Assembly: GCF_013403865.1 (NCBI RefSeq)
Contig: NZ_JABFDK010000001.1
Coordinates: forward strand, 1,550,001 to 1,614,000
Direction: 5' to 3'
DNA: 64,000 nt
From: Winogradskyella costae
Lineage (GTDB): Bacteria; Bacteroidota; Bacteroidia; Flavobacteriales; Flavobacteriaceae
Below, piece by piece: positions 9,874 through 18,805 of this stretch; position 1 is the stretch's first letter, and each line of letters starts with the position of its first letter. Made by a program: the position numbers and the translations under genes. The notes beneath the pieces are model-generated. The model made no database searches and had not been told where the DNA came from. It saw only the letters and a list, made by a program, of their open reading frames with translations.

Positions 9874-12800
9874 TTAATTGTCAAGCTCAAGTGGAGTTGC
9901 CCCTTCAATTTGCTCAAACGTTTCAGTGTCATTAGCTCTTAACGGCTGAGATGTGAAATTTACACGCATCCACATTTTAAGCTTTATACTTAAAAAGAAT
10001 AAAATAGGAACAACAATTAAAGTTAAGAATGTGGCGATTAATAAACCGTAAATAACAGTCCACGCTAATGGTCCCCAAAAGACAACGTTGTCTCCACCCA
10101 TATATATGTTTGGATTAAAATCTGCAAATAACGTAAAGAAGTTAATGTTTAGACCAATAGCTAAAGGTATTAGACCTAAAATTGTTGTAATTGCAGTTAA
10201 TAACACCGGCCTTAAACGGGCTTTACCTGCTCTAACGATACTTTCAAAAAGATCTTCAGTCGTTAAATAATCGGTTTCTTCTAAGTCCAGTTCATTTTTC
10301 TTTCTATCAATCAGCAATTGTGCGTAATCTAGAAGTACCACACCGTTGTTTACTACAATTCCGGCTAGCGATATAATACCAACCATAGTCATCATAATAA
10401 CAAAGGCACTTCCTGAAATAACGATACCACCAAAAACACCAATAAAACTTAAGAAAATCGCAATCATTATAATTGTTGGTTTCGAAATGGAGTTAAATTG
10501 AAATATTAGAATGAAGAAAATTAACCCTAATCCTGTAAAGAATGCTCCAACTAAAAAGGCCATTTGTTTATTCTGTTCTTCAATCTGACCTGTATAATCG
10601 ATATGAATATCATCAGCTAAGCCTTCATAGCTTTTCATTTCATTTTGAATCTGAGTTACAATTGCGCCAGCATCTGTATACCCTGGTGATAAAGCTGAAT
10701 AAACAGTAACAACACGTTTAGTGTCCTTATGTTTAATAGCACTAAAACCAGAATTGTTTTTCTGTTTCGCAACCGTAGATAATGGAATCTCCTTTATTTG
10801 ACCAGTATTGTCTCTAAATGTAATATTTTGATTAAAAAGAGCACTCTTATCATACCGATTGGCTTCGTTAAAACGGACATAGATATCAAAATCGTCTCCA
10901 TCTTCTTTATAGATTCCGGCTTTAGAACCAAAGATAGAATTACGTAATTGATCTCCAATTTGTTTTGCAGTAATTCCTAATTCACCTGCTTTTTTTCTAT
11001 CAATTTCAACCAACATGGTTGGTTTGTCTTTGTTAACGTCTATTTTAAGCTCGTCAATTCCAGCTATATTTTTAGAGTTAATAAAAGTTCGCATTTGCTC
11101 AGCAGTCGCAATTAATTCGTTGTAGTCGTTACCGTCTATTTCAATATTAATTGGGGAACCTGCAGGTGGTCCGTTGGCATCTTTTTCAACAGAAATTAGT
11201 ACACCTGGGAAAATACCAACTAAAGCCTCTTGTACTTTTTGACGTAAAAGTTCACTGTCTTCACCTTTTCTAAATTTATATTCGCGCATAGACGCTGTGA
11301 TCTTAGCTTTGTGCGGCATTTCAGCACCAGATCCCATATCTGTTTGTGGGTTTCCGGCTCCTTCTCCAACTTGAGAAACAGCACTTTCTACTAAGAAGTT
11401 TCTGTTACCATCCATGTATTGGTCTCCATTTATAACCGCATCCACACGCTTTTCTATTTGTGCAGTAATGGCATTAGTTTTTTCAATGGCTGTACCTTGT
11501 GGATACTCTATATAGACAATAATTTGGTTGGGTTTATTATCTGGGAAGAATTCTACTTTAGTACGTTGTGTGCTTAGAGAAACTCCAAAAGCAATAAAAG
11601 CAGCAATTAATAATAGAAACGTCGCAATAGTTAAAACGTAAGGTTGCTTTTTTGATAATGAATTTCTTAAACGTACTTCATACCAGTTTTCAAGTCTTAC
11701 CAAAGCTTTATTTTGGAAACTATTTGCCCATCCTCTGATGAAAAATCGATAAGCCCAAAGCATAATCGCTGTAAAAATCATAATGGTTCCTAAACCACGA
11801 TATGTACCACCAAAAATTAAAATAAGAATTCCAATCACGGCTACAATAATTGTAGTTCTAATAATTTGATTTAAAGGCATGTCCTTATCTTCAGTAGTCA
11901 TATAACGCGATACCAACACCGAATTGAAAAATATAGCAACGACTAAAGAGGATCCTAAAACGATGGATAAGGTAATTGGTAAAATCTTCATGAATTCCCC
12001 CATGATACCAGGCCAAAGTCCTAAAGGTACAAAGGCTGCAACCGTTGTTGCTGTAGAAATAATTATAGGATATGCAATTTCTCCAATTCCTTTTTTAGCC
12101 GCTTCAATACGTCCCATACCTTCGTCTTCCATTAAGCGATAGACGTTCTCAACAACTACAATACCATTATCTACCAACATTCCAAGCCCCATAATAAGTC
12201 CAAAAAGTACCATAGTGTTTAAACTATAGCCGATAAAACCTAAAATCATAAGCGACATAAACATGGACATTGGAATGGCAAAACCAACGAATAAGGCATT
12301 TTTAAAACCTAAAAAGAACATTAAAACGGTAACCACTAAAATAACACCAAAGATGATGTTGTTTACCAAATCATCTACCTGCCCAATCGTTACTGGTGAT
12401 TGATCGTTTGTAATGGTAACTTCTAAATCCTTTGGGAATACGTTATCTATAGCATTCTGTACAATAACCTGTGTTTGCTCTGCAGCAGCAACCATGTTTT
12501 TACCAGCACGCTTTTTAACGTCTAACATTACTACTGGTTTTTCAGATTTTCTTGCGAATGTGGTTTTATCTTCTTCATGAAATGCAACAGTTGCCACATC
12601 TTTTAAATAGATTGGACTGCCATTGTCTGATTTTACAACGAAGTTTTCAAGTTCTGAAGGTTTTTCAATTTCTCCAATAATACGTATAGTACGTCGTTGT
12701 CCGCTAGCTTTTAAGTTACCTGCAGATTGTGTAATGTTTCCATTTCCAATAGCACCAAGAATATCATTAAACGTTACTTTGGCCGCCATCATTTTGTAGA

Positions 12801-13413
12801 TGTCTACCGCTACTTCAACTTCTTTCTCTTGAGCACCGCGGATATCTGCCTTCTTAATTTCTTGTAAATCTTCTATTTCATCTTGAAGATATTCGGCATA
12901 ATCTTTTAATTTTTCAATAGGATAATCCCCAGAAATATTAATGTTAAGAATTGGCATTTCTTCCGAAAGACTTAATTCAAAAACATCGGGTTCTACTTTT
13001 GCTCCGTTAAATGTTGGCCAATCTTCGCCAGCTGTTTCCGAATCAATTTCATCTTTTACTTTCTGTTTGGCCTGTTCTACAGTAATGTTTTCATCAAATT
13101 CTATGACCACCATAGAATAATCTTCTTGTGATGTTGAGGTGATTTCTACAACATTACTTACTGTTTTTAGCTTGTCTTCTACAGGATCGGTAATTAACTT
13201 TTCGATATCCTCAGCAGTGTTTCCTGGATAAATGGTACTAACGTAAATTTTAGTTTCATTAACCTCAGGGAATGCTTCTCTTGGCATGTCGAAAAAAGCT
13301 GAAATTCCTAAATAGAAAAATACGGCGATCAGCACATACATCGTGGTTTTATTGTTAATTGCCCACGATGACCAACCAAATTCCTTTTCGGTATTTTTTT
13401 TATTTTCAGCCAT
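9874..13413 (-). CDS. RND efflux permease (AcrB/HAE family)
   Basis: Inner-membrane, proton-driven efflux pump of 1179 residues, the last gene of a four-gene operon (TetR, TolC, MFP, RND). The two-fold RND architecture is visible: an N-terminal helix, a large periplasmic loop, the TM2-7 block, a second large loop and a final TM block. The TM4 motif reads GMLVDNGIVVVENVYR, with D415 then N416 where AcrB has two aspartates. That DN form is one I associate with many Bacteroidetes pumps. The length slightly exceeds AcrB because of an inter-TM segment after about residue 500. Its ATG overlaps the MFP stop codon as TAATG, indicating translational coupling. The substrate is not predictable. Confidence 0.95.
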   Translation of the reverse strand: MAENKKNTEKEFGWSSWAINNKTTMYVLIAVFFYLGISAFFDMPREAFPEVNETKIYVSTIYPGNTAEDIEKLITDPVEDKLKTVSNVVEITSTSQEDYSMVVIEFDENITVEQAKQKVKDEIDSETAGEDWPTFNGAKVEPDVFELSLSEEMPILNINISGDYPIEKLKDYAEYLQDEIEDLQEIKKADIRGAQEKEVEVAVDIYKMMAAKVTFNDILGAIGNGNITQSAGNLKASGQRRTIRIIGEIEKPSELENFVVKSDNGSPIYLKDVATVAFHEEDKTTFARKSEKPVVMLDVKKRAGKNMVAAAEQTQVIVQNAIDNVFPKDLEVTITNDQSPVTIGQVDDLVNNIIFGVILVVTVLMFFLGFKNALFVGFAIPMSMFMSLMILGFIGYSLNTMVLFGLIMGLGMLVDNGIVVVENVYRLMEDEGMGRIEAAKKGIGEIAYPIIISTATTVAAFVPLGLWPGIMGEFMKILPITLSIVLGSSLVVAIFFNSVLVSRYMTTEDKDMPLNQIIRTTIIVAVIGILILIFGGTYRGLGTIMIFTAIMLWAYRFFIRGWANSFQNKALVRLENWYEVRLRNSLSKKQPYVLTIATFLLLIAAFIAFGVSLSTQRTKVEFFPDNKPNQIIVYIEYPQGTAIEKTNAITAQIEKRVDAVINGDQYMDGNRNFLVESAVSQVGEGAGNPQTDMGSGAEMPHKAKITASMREYKFRKGEDSELLRQKVQEALVGIFPGVLISVEKDANGPPAGSPINIEIDGNDYNELIATAEQMRTFINSKNIAGIDELKIDVNKDKPTMLVEIDRKKAGELGITAKQIGDQLRNSIFGSKAGIYKEDGDDFDIYVRFNEANRYDKSALFNQNITFRDNTGQIKEIPLSTVAKQKNNSGFSAIKHKDTKRVVTVYSALSPGYTDAGAIVTQIQNEMKSYEGLADDIHIDYTGQIEEQNKQMAFLVGAFFTGLGLIFFILIFQFNSISKPTIIMIAIFLSFIGVFGGIVISGSAFVIMMTMVGIISLAGIVVNNGVVLLDYAQLLIDRKKNELDLEETDYLTTEDLFESIVRAGKARLRPVLLTAITTILGLIPLAIGLNINFFTLFADFNPNIYMGGDNVVFWGPLAWTVIYGLLIATFLTLIVVPILFFLSIKLKMWMRVNFTSQPLRANDTETFEQIEGATPLELDN

Positions 13414-14594
13414 TAGTTTTTAGTTTCATAATTAATAACTTCAACAGATTGTCCGTCTCTTACGCTACGTGCACCTTCTTTAATGATTTCAGATCCATCT
13501 TCTAGTCCTTTTAAGACTTCAATAATATCGTCTTGAGTTTTTCCTGTTTCAATAATTACACGTTTTGCAGTACCAATACCTTTTACATTTTTATCTGTAA
13601 CAACATATACATATTGTTCTCCTTCTGAATTTTCAGAAACGACACTTTGTGGAATTAATAACGCTTTTTCACTAGTGTAATCGTTAATTTTTAAACGCGC
13701 AGATAAATTTGGTTTAATAGATTTGTCATCATTAGGAATACCTACTTCAACCTTAAAAGTTCGGTTTGCAGGATTTATGAAATCACCAGCTTGACGAATA
13801 TCGGTCTCTATTGTTTTTCCTAAAACGGGAATATTAACACTTACACTTTTTCCTTTTGTAACGTCTGAAACGTAACGTTCTGGCACTTCTGTTTCAATAT
13901 ACATATTGTCTAAATTTACAATACGCATTAATGGAGATTGGCCTGCAGCAACAACACTTCCTTGCTCCGTAATAATGTCATCAATAGTACCAGAAAAAGG
14001 TGCTGTAACATTAGTTTTAGCAATTTGTTGGTTTAATTGGTTTACGGCTTCTTGTTGCGATTGATAAGTAGATTTTGATTGTAAGAATTGAATTTCACTT
14101 CCAATATTCTGTTCCCAAAGTCTTTGCTGACGCTCGTAAGTGGTTTTTGCTAATTCTGCTTGAATTTTTAATTGTGCCAATTGTTGACTTAAACCACCGT
14201 CATCAATCTTTGCTAAAATTTGTCCTTTTTTAACTTTTTGACCTTCCTTTACATACACATTTGTTAGGATACCGTTATATTCTGGTGTAATAGTTAAAAG
14301 GTCTTTAGTAGTGACATTTCCTTGCAGTTCTAAAACGTGGTTAAATACTTCGACTTGAGCTTTAAACGTGGTGATTAAAGGCACGTGCTTGGTAGTATCT
14401 AAGGTTTTTATTTTCTCATCCAAAAGCTTAATTTTATCATTGATGCCTTCTTGCTCAGCGACTAATTGACCTCGCTTTGTTCTAATAGTTTCAAGGTTAT
14501 CACTTTGTATAGCTTGCTCTACAGAATTTTTCTTTTCCCCAGAACAGGATATCGATACGATTGCAACGATTAATAATAGATATATGTACTTCAT
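13413..14594 (-). CDS. RND efflux periplasmic adaptor (membrane fusion protein)
   Basis: Periplasmic adaptor linking the RND permease to the outer-membrane TolC channel. It is a lipoprotein: the signal sequence ends at Cys17 (VSISC). A coiled-coil segment (about 30-75) is followed by a lipoyl/barrel-sandwich region containing GQKVKKGQILAKIDDGG. An alpha-hairpin comes next, then the second half of the lipoyl domain (VTAPFSGTIDDI) and the beta-barrel. The length of 393 residues is usual. The stop codon shares one base with the start of the permease gene and the TolC gene ends 15 bp upstream, so the three are a tight operon. Confidence 0.95.
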   Translation of the reverse strand: MKYIYLLLIVAIVSISCSGEKKNSVEQAIQSDNLETIRTKRGQLVAEQEGINDKIKLLDEKIKTLDTTKHVPLITTFKAQVEVFNHVLELQGNVTTKDLLTITPEYNGILTNVYVKEGQKVKKGQILAKIDDGGLSQQLAQLKIQAELAKTTYERQQRLWEQNIGSEIQFLQSKSTYQSQQEAVNQLNQQIAKTNVTAPFSGTIDDIITEQGSVVAAGQSPLMRIVNLDNMYIETEVPERYVSDVTKGKSVSVNIPVLGKTIETDIRQAGDFINPANRTFKVEVGIPNDDKSIKPNLSARLKINDYTSEKALLIPQSVVSENSEGEQYVYVVTDKNVKGIGTAKRVIIETGKTQDDIIEVLKGLEDGSEIIKEGARSVRDGQSVEVINYETKN

Positions 14595-14608
14595 TTTGTT
14601 GGTGATTT

Positions 14609-15955
14609 TTAATTATTGAATGGTGTATTAAGAACGGTTTCTAAGGTTGCTTTAGAGTTTATAACGTCTAGCATTGCTTGAAGTAATTCTTGTTGTGCGG
14701 TGTATAATTGGGTTTGTGCTTGTCTCAATTCAAAACTAGAACCAATACCTTCAAAAAACTTGGTTTGGTTCTTAGCTTCAATACGTTCTGCTAAACCTAA
14801 ATTCTCTTGTTTATTGGCATAATCCTCAATAGCGAATTGGTAATCGCTTTTTGCTGATTCAATTTGAAGCTTAATACGTTGTTCGGTTTCGGTTAATTCC
14901 GTTTGTGCTTTTTCAAGGTTGATTGCTGCACGTTGTGTTGAGGCACTTCGCATACCTGAGCTAAAGATTGGGATATCTAAACTAACACCAAATAACGACG
15001 ACCCAAACCAAGGTTGGCTTGTCTTGGTAAATGAAAAGTCTTCGCTGTAACCAGAATAACCACCATTAATAAAGGCATTAAGAGTTGGTAAGGCTTTGCT
15101 TTTTTCGAGTTTAACCATTAGCGCTTTTGCTTTTGTATCGTTTTGGGCAATTAAATAATCAATGGTACTTTCGGGATTATTTTCTGCATCTAAATCTGCT
15201 AACGAGATGTTTTGGTCAGTTAATGTTTCTAGATTATCCGTTAATACCATAGTATTTTGAACATCTAATCCTAAATTAATATTTAGCATCTGATAGGCTA
15301 ACTTTTTTAGTCTTTCAACATTATTCAAGTTACTTTTTACGCCAGAGAGGGTGATTTGTAGTTGTTCAACACTTTCTTCTTCTCCCAATCCATTTTCGTA
15401 AATTTTCTGTGTTTCGAAAAGATTTTTTTCTAAGACATCAATATTTCTTTCAAAAATTTTGATACTTTCTTCTGCTAATAAAACATTTCCGTAAGCTTCA
15501 ATAACCGCTTTTCTGACTTCTAAATCGGTCTTTATTTTAGCATTTTTAGATATTTCTAAAAAGACTTTGGCAGATTGTAGACCTACAAGATAGGACCCAT
15601 CAAATATTTTTTGATTTAAGGTTGCAAAGGCCGTCATGCTGTGTTTAGTACCAAACATTACTTCTGCAAATTCTCCGGGTTGCCCACCAAAAAATTCTGC
15701 AGGAATTAATTGCACTTGCTGTTTTAAATTGTTCTGATAATCTATACTTGCACTTACTTGAGGTAAACCAGTAGCTGTTGTTTCCCATTTCTGTTGTTTG
15801 GCTGCTTCAATATCTCGTGAAGCATTAATGGCAGTTCTATTGTTTTCCAAAGCGTAATCAATAGCTTCTTGAAGCGAAAGTTGTGTTGGCTGCTCTTGTG
15901 CAAAGCCAGTTTGAAAAATAATAAAGCCTATTATTAGCGTTAGTGTTTTTTTCAT
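14609..15955 (-). CDS. TolC-family outer-membrane efflux channel
   Basis: Outer-membrane efflux protein of 448 residues. After a signal peptide (to about residue 19, ending FAQ) come two outer-membrane efflux (OEP) repeats dominated by long alpha-helices, starting with LSLQEAIDYALENN, which is the usual OEP entry. The second repeat includes ERIEAKNQTKFFEGIGSSFELRQAQTQLY. It forms the exit duct for the RND pump encoded just downstream. It lies 6 bp after the TetR-family regulator gene, so regulator and pump are co-transcribed. Confidence 0.95.
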   Translation of the reverse strand: MKKTLTLIIGFIIFQTGFAQEQPTQLSLQEAIDYALENNRTAINASRDIEAAKQQKWETTATGLPQVSASIDYQNNLKQQVQLIPAEFFGGQPGEFAEVMFGTKHSMTAFATLNQKIFDGSYLVGLQSAKVFLEISKNAKIKTDLEVRKAVIEAYGNVLLAEESIKIFERNIDVLEKNLFETQKIYENGLGEEESVEQLQITLSGVKSNLNNVERLKKLAYQMLNINLGLDVQNTMVLTDNLETLTDQNISLADLDAENNPESTIDYLIAQNDTKAKALMVKLEKSKALPTLNAFINGGYSGYSEDFSFTKTSQPWFGSSLFGVSLDIPIFSSGMRSASTQRAAINLEKAQTELTETEQRIKLQIESAKSDYQFAIEDYANKQENLGLAERIEAKNQTKFFEGIGSSFELRQAQTQLYTAQQELLQAMLDVINSKATLETVLNTPFNN

Positions 15956-15961
15956 AGGTTA

Positions 15962-16564
15962 TTAGAGGTTGGTGTTTAATTCTGTTAATGTTTCTAGGCC
16001 TTTAGTTGAGCAAATACCTCTTAAATGGTAGTCTATATAATTGTTCATTAGATTTTGCATTGCATAAGTATCGCGTGGAAAAATATCTTGATCCTTTAAA
16101 GAAATCATACCGTTAAAGTAGAGGCGTGCTATAAAATCGACTTCTATGGAATCTCTGTACAGTTTCTGTGTAACACCGCGTTCTAAATTGCGAGTGACAC
16201 AGCCAATCATTTTTTCAAATTGCTTTCGTTTTAATGAGCAGTATATCTTAGGATAATACTTTTGAAGCTGATATTGAGGCGATGATTTTTCATCTTTTAG
16301 ATTAAGCATTACAAACCGCTTAATTTCATATATTTCGTTAATTGGATTAGTGTTCAGTTCACATATACAATCAATACCTTTAGAAATATTTTCAAAAACA
16401 TGCATTGCCGTGGCTTCCACTAATTTTGTTTTATTCTGAAAATGTTGATAAATCGTTTTTTTTGAAATACCCATTTCATTAGCAATATCGTCCATAGTTA
16501 CGCTCTTAAAACCTAAGTTTGAGAATAAATCAGTAGACTTTATTATTATTTTATCCTTCATCAT
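15962..16564 (-). CDS. TetR-family repressor of the efflux operon
   Basis: A 200-residue TetR/AcrR regulator. The helix-turn-helix lies at about residues 22-41 (VTMDDIANEMGISKKTIYQH). The C-terminal ligand domain has no recognisable subfamily. It is the first gene of the efflux operon and begins about 35 bp downstream of the predicted transcription start. The promoter ahead of it contains a perfect 9-bp inverted repeat between and over the -33 and -7 boxes, which argues for autorepression of the whole pump operon. The inducer is unknown. Confidence 0.92.
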   Translation of the reverse strand: MMKDKIIIKSTDLFSNLGFKSVTMDDIANEMGISKKTIYQHFQNKTKLVEATAMHVFENISKGIDCICELNTNPINEIYEIKRFVMLNLKDEKSSPQYQLQKYYPKIYCSLKRKQFEKMIGCVTRNLERGVTQKLYRDSIEVDFIARLYFNGMISLKDQDIFPRDTYAMQNLMNNYIDYHLRGICSTKGLETLTELNTNL

Positions 16565-16604
16565 TGTGTTCCGCCTAAGTGGAATATCTTTTTAAATTGT
16601 GGCG

Positions 16605-16645
16605 CAAATTTACAATAGGAAACTTTAAAAACCAAAAAAGTTTCC
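16605..16645 (-). promoter_or_regulatory. Efflux-operon promoter with TetR operator palindrome
   Basis: On the minus strand, TTTG (16633-16636) is followed after 20 bp by TAAATTTG (16605-16612), matching the Bacteroidetes TTTG-N19-21-TAnnTTTG promoter. A perfect inverted repeat GGAAACTTT-N10-AAAGTTTCC occupies 16618-16645, covering the -33 box and the spacer. Its position fits a repressor operator, most simply for the TetR protein encoded just downstream. Confidence 0.75.
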
Positions 16646-16702
16646 AAAGTTTTAATGATTTTTTTACATGGCTAACATTCGTTTAAAATATCTTTAATGC
16701 AT

Positions 16703-16710
16703 TATTTTTG
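16703..16710 (+). promoter_or_regulatory. -7 promoter box of the polyprenyl synthetase gene
   Basis: TATTTTTG matches TAnnTTTG exactly and ends 4 nt before the ATG at 16715. Transcription would start at or within a few bases of that ATG. This excludes the in-frame ATG at 16697 as the start and suggests a leaderless or nearly leaderless mRNA. Confidence 0.55.
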
Positions 16711-16714
16711 TCCA

Positions 16715-17689
16715 ATGCAATATATAGAACAGTATCAAAAGCCTTTTCTAAAATTTTTAGAGGGTTTTACAACCGATAAGGAACCTAAAAATTTATATAA
16801 TCCTATAAACTATATTCTTCAGTTAGGGGGAAAACGCTTACGACCAATTTTAACGTTGATGGCGGCAGAAATTTTCGGTGGAAATGCCGATAGAGCTATG
16901 GATGCGGCATTGTCTATTGAGGTTTTTCATAATTTTTCTTTAGTCCACGACGATATTATGGATGACGCACCTTTAAGACGTGGAGAGGAAACTGTTCATG
17001 AAAAATGGAATCTAAATACCGGAATTCTTTCTGGGGATGCCATGTTGATTATGGCTTATCAATTATTTGAAAATTATGAGCCACAAACATTTCAGGCTTT
17101 GGCTAAATTATTTAGTAAAACAGCTTTAGAGGTTTGTGAAGGTCAGCAATATGATATTGATTTTGAAACACGCAATGATGTTACGATTTCTGAATATCTG
17201 AAAATGATTGAATATAAAACAGCTGTTTTGGTTGGTGCTGCTATGAAAATGGGTGCTATTGTCGCTAATGCGTCTATCGAAGATCAGAATTCTATTTATG
17301 AGTTTGGTCGACTTTTAGGTATTGCGTTTCAATTGCAGGACGATTATTTAGATGCTTTTGGAAATCCTGAAACCTTCGGAAAACAAGTCGGTGGAGATAT
17401 TATAGAAAATAAAAAAACATATTTGTACCTTAAAACTATGGAGTTAGGGTCTGAAGATGAGACGTTGAATTTAAAGACATTTATGTCTAATTTAGAGCTT
17501 CCTAATAGCAATAAAGTTGAAAAGGTAAAAGCGTTATTCTATGCATCGGGTGCAGCAGAAGCTACTCAAAATGCTGTGAAATCATACACAAATAAGGCGT
17601 TTGAAGTTTTAGAAACTTTAAATGTGTCTCATGAGAAAAAGCAAGTCCTTAGAGTATTTGGAGAACAATTAATGAATAGACGCGTTTAA
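16715..17689 (+). CDS. Polyprenyl (trans-isoprenyl) diphosphate synthase
   Basis: Class I trans-prenyltransferase that condenses isopentenyl diphosphate onto allylic diphosphates, probably making the octaprenyl-type chain for menaquinone. With the start at 16715 the protein has 324 residues and begins MQYIEQYQKPFLKFL, typical of Flavobacteria; the ATG at 16697 lies before the -7 box. The first aspartate-rich motif is DDIMD at residues 79-83, preceded by small and aliphatic residues (FSLVH). The second is DDYLD at 209-213. GGKRLRP at 38-44 binds the diphosphate. The next gene starts 6 bp after its stop. Confidence 0.93.
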   Translation: MQYIEQYQKPFLKFLEGFTTDKEPKNLYNPINYILQLGGKRLRPILTLMAAEIFGGNADRAMDAALSIEVFHNFSLVHDDIMDDAPLRRGEETVHEKWNLNTGILSGDAMLIMAYQLFENYEPQTFQALAKLFSKTALEVCEGQQYDIDFETRNDVTISEYLKMIEYKTAVLVGAAMKMGAIVANASIEDQNSIYEFGRLLGIAFQLQDDYLDAFGNPETFGKQVGGDIIENKKTYLYLKTMELGSEDETLNLKTFMSNLELPNSNKVEKVKALFYASGAAEATQNAVKSYTNKAFEVLETLNVSHEKKQVLRVFGEQLMNRRV

Positions 17690-17695
17690 TTTCTA

Positions 17696-18046
17696 ATGAG
17701 TTTACCATCTAATTTTGAGGATTTAATTGTTGCGGCGGAACAACTACAATTGTATAAGAAACTTATTCTTCAACTTAATAAAGATTTACTTTATGCTAAT
17801 ATCGATTTAGAGTTAGACAAAGAAACCTTGCCAACGAGTTTAAAATTAGTGCTTCAAGAAACCGTTTATGATTTGATAAACTCTAAATTTTCAGACTATT
17901 TAAACTTACTTTATATTATAGATGTTTCTGAGGCTAAAATTAGAAATCTCGATGGTAGTGATGCATTACGCTTATCTGAAGACGTGACCTTTATGATTTT
18001 ACAACGCGAATGGCAAAAGGTTTGGTATAAATCCAAATATTCTTAA
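17696..18046 (+). CDS. Conserved hypothetical protein following polyprenyl synthetase
   Basis: A 116-residue protein without signal peptide or membrane segment, predicted mostly helical. It is rich in Leu, Asp and Tyr and ends WQKVWYKSKYS. It begins 6 bp after the polyprenyl synthetase stop, so it is almost certainly co-transcribed with it. I do not recognise a domain. A role linked to isoprenoid synthesis is suggested only by position. Confidence 0.75.
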   Translation: MSLPSNFEDLIVAAEQLQLYKKLILQLNKDLLYANIDLELDKETLPTSLKLVLQETVYDLINSKFSDYLNLLYIIDVSEAKIRNLDGSDALRLSEDVTFMILQREWQKVWYKSKYS

Positions 18047-18258
18047 TAGTAATGTTGTTTTATAAAAGATAGAAGATCACTTAGCTTTTAGATTTTGTAG
18101 TAAAGATGACGTTTTAATTAATTGAAAAAAATTAAATTATTCAGTCTTCTCACTTTCAGAAAAAGCATGGCTGCTCGGTTTTGAAATCAATAAAATCAAA
18201 CCTTTTAAACGAATACCTCATGTTTTAGTTAGTCATTAGGATCTTAAAATAATTATAT

Positions 18259-18299
18259 AGGATAAATTTATCTTATTTAAGATAATAATTGTATTTTTG
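18259..18299 (+). promoter_or_regulatory. rrf2 promoter with overlapping operator palindromes
   Basis: The -7 box TATTTTTG is at 18292-18299, 22 bp before the rrf2 ATG. Upstream lie the palindrome GATAAATTTATC (18261-18272, within AGGATAAATTTATCTT at 18259-18274) and the overlapping inverted repeat TTATCTT-N4-AAGATAA (18268-18285). Both cover the -33 region, consistent with autorepression by Rrf2. The first palindrome recurs before ric and nirK. The rest of the 275-bp gap (18047-18258) shows no convincing gene. Confidence 0.7.
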
Positions 18300-18321
18300 T
18301 ATTCTAAAATAACATTAAAGG

Positions 18322-18756
18322 ATGTTTTCTAAAGCTTGCGAATACGGAATAAAAGCTGCAATTTTTATTGCTATTAATTCTTCAGAACATAGACGTGTCA
18401 GTCCAAAAGAGATTTCTGAAGAGATTGATTCTCCTCAGGCGTTTACTGCAAAAATATTGCAAGACTTAGTTAGAAATGACATTGTGAAATCCGTTCGAGG
18501 AGCTCATGGTGGTTTTGAAATTGACAAAGATAAGATTGCAACAACCAAACTCTCGCAAATTGTTTTTGCTATAGATGGGGATAATATTTATAAGGGCTGT
18601 GGGTTAGGCTTACATACCTGTGATGAAAATCATCCTTGCCCTGTACACGATAAATTTAAGGCTATTAGAGAAGAGCTGAGGGATATGTTAGAAAACACAA
18701 GCCTAGAACAATTGGCTTTAGATATTAAATCTGGGGTTTCATTTTTAAAGATCTAA
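18322..18756 (+). CDS. Rrf2-family Fe-S transcriptional regulator (NsrR-like)
   Basis: A 144-residue Rrf2 regulator with an N-terminal winged helix (residues about 1-65, FSKACEYGIKAAIFIA start, recognition region SPQAFTAKILQDLV). Three cysteines, C93, C100 and C106 (CX6CX5C), would hold an Fe-S cluster as in NsrR and IscR. The gene sits directly before ric, a nitrosative-damage repair gene, and its own promoter, the ric leader and the nirK promoter share one palindrome. I therefore infer a nitric-oxide sensing repressor. IscR is less likely because no isc or suf genes are near. Confidence 0.88.
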   Translation: MFSKACEYGIKAAIFIAINSSEHRRVSPKEISEEIDSPQAFTAKILQDLVRNDIVKSVRGAHGGFEIDKDKIATTKLSQIVFAIDGDNIYKGCGLGLHTCDENHPCPVHDKFKAIREELRDMLENTSLEQLALDIKSGVSFLKI

Positions 18757-18774
18757 AAAAATTTGAATATAAAT

Positions 18775-18790
18775 AGGATAAATTTATCCG
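18775..18790 (+). promoter_or_regulatory. Rrf2-type operator before ric
   Basis: AGGATAAATTTATCCG, with the perfect palindrome GGATAAATTTATCC at 18776-18789, ends 15 bp before the ric ATG. The same element occurs at 18259-18274 and 26294-26309. Lying between any promoter and the start codon, it would act as a repressor site. Confidence 0.7.
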
Positions 18791-18805
18791 AAATTAAAAT
18801 ATAAT

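Noticed and set aside
18126-18239. Stop-to-stop frame reading SEKAWLLGFEINKIKPFKR in the gap before rrf2
   Set aside because: It looks protein-like but has no start codon, only about 37 codons and no family I recognise; too weak to call a gene remnant.
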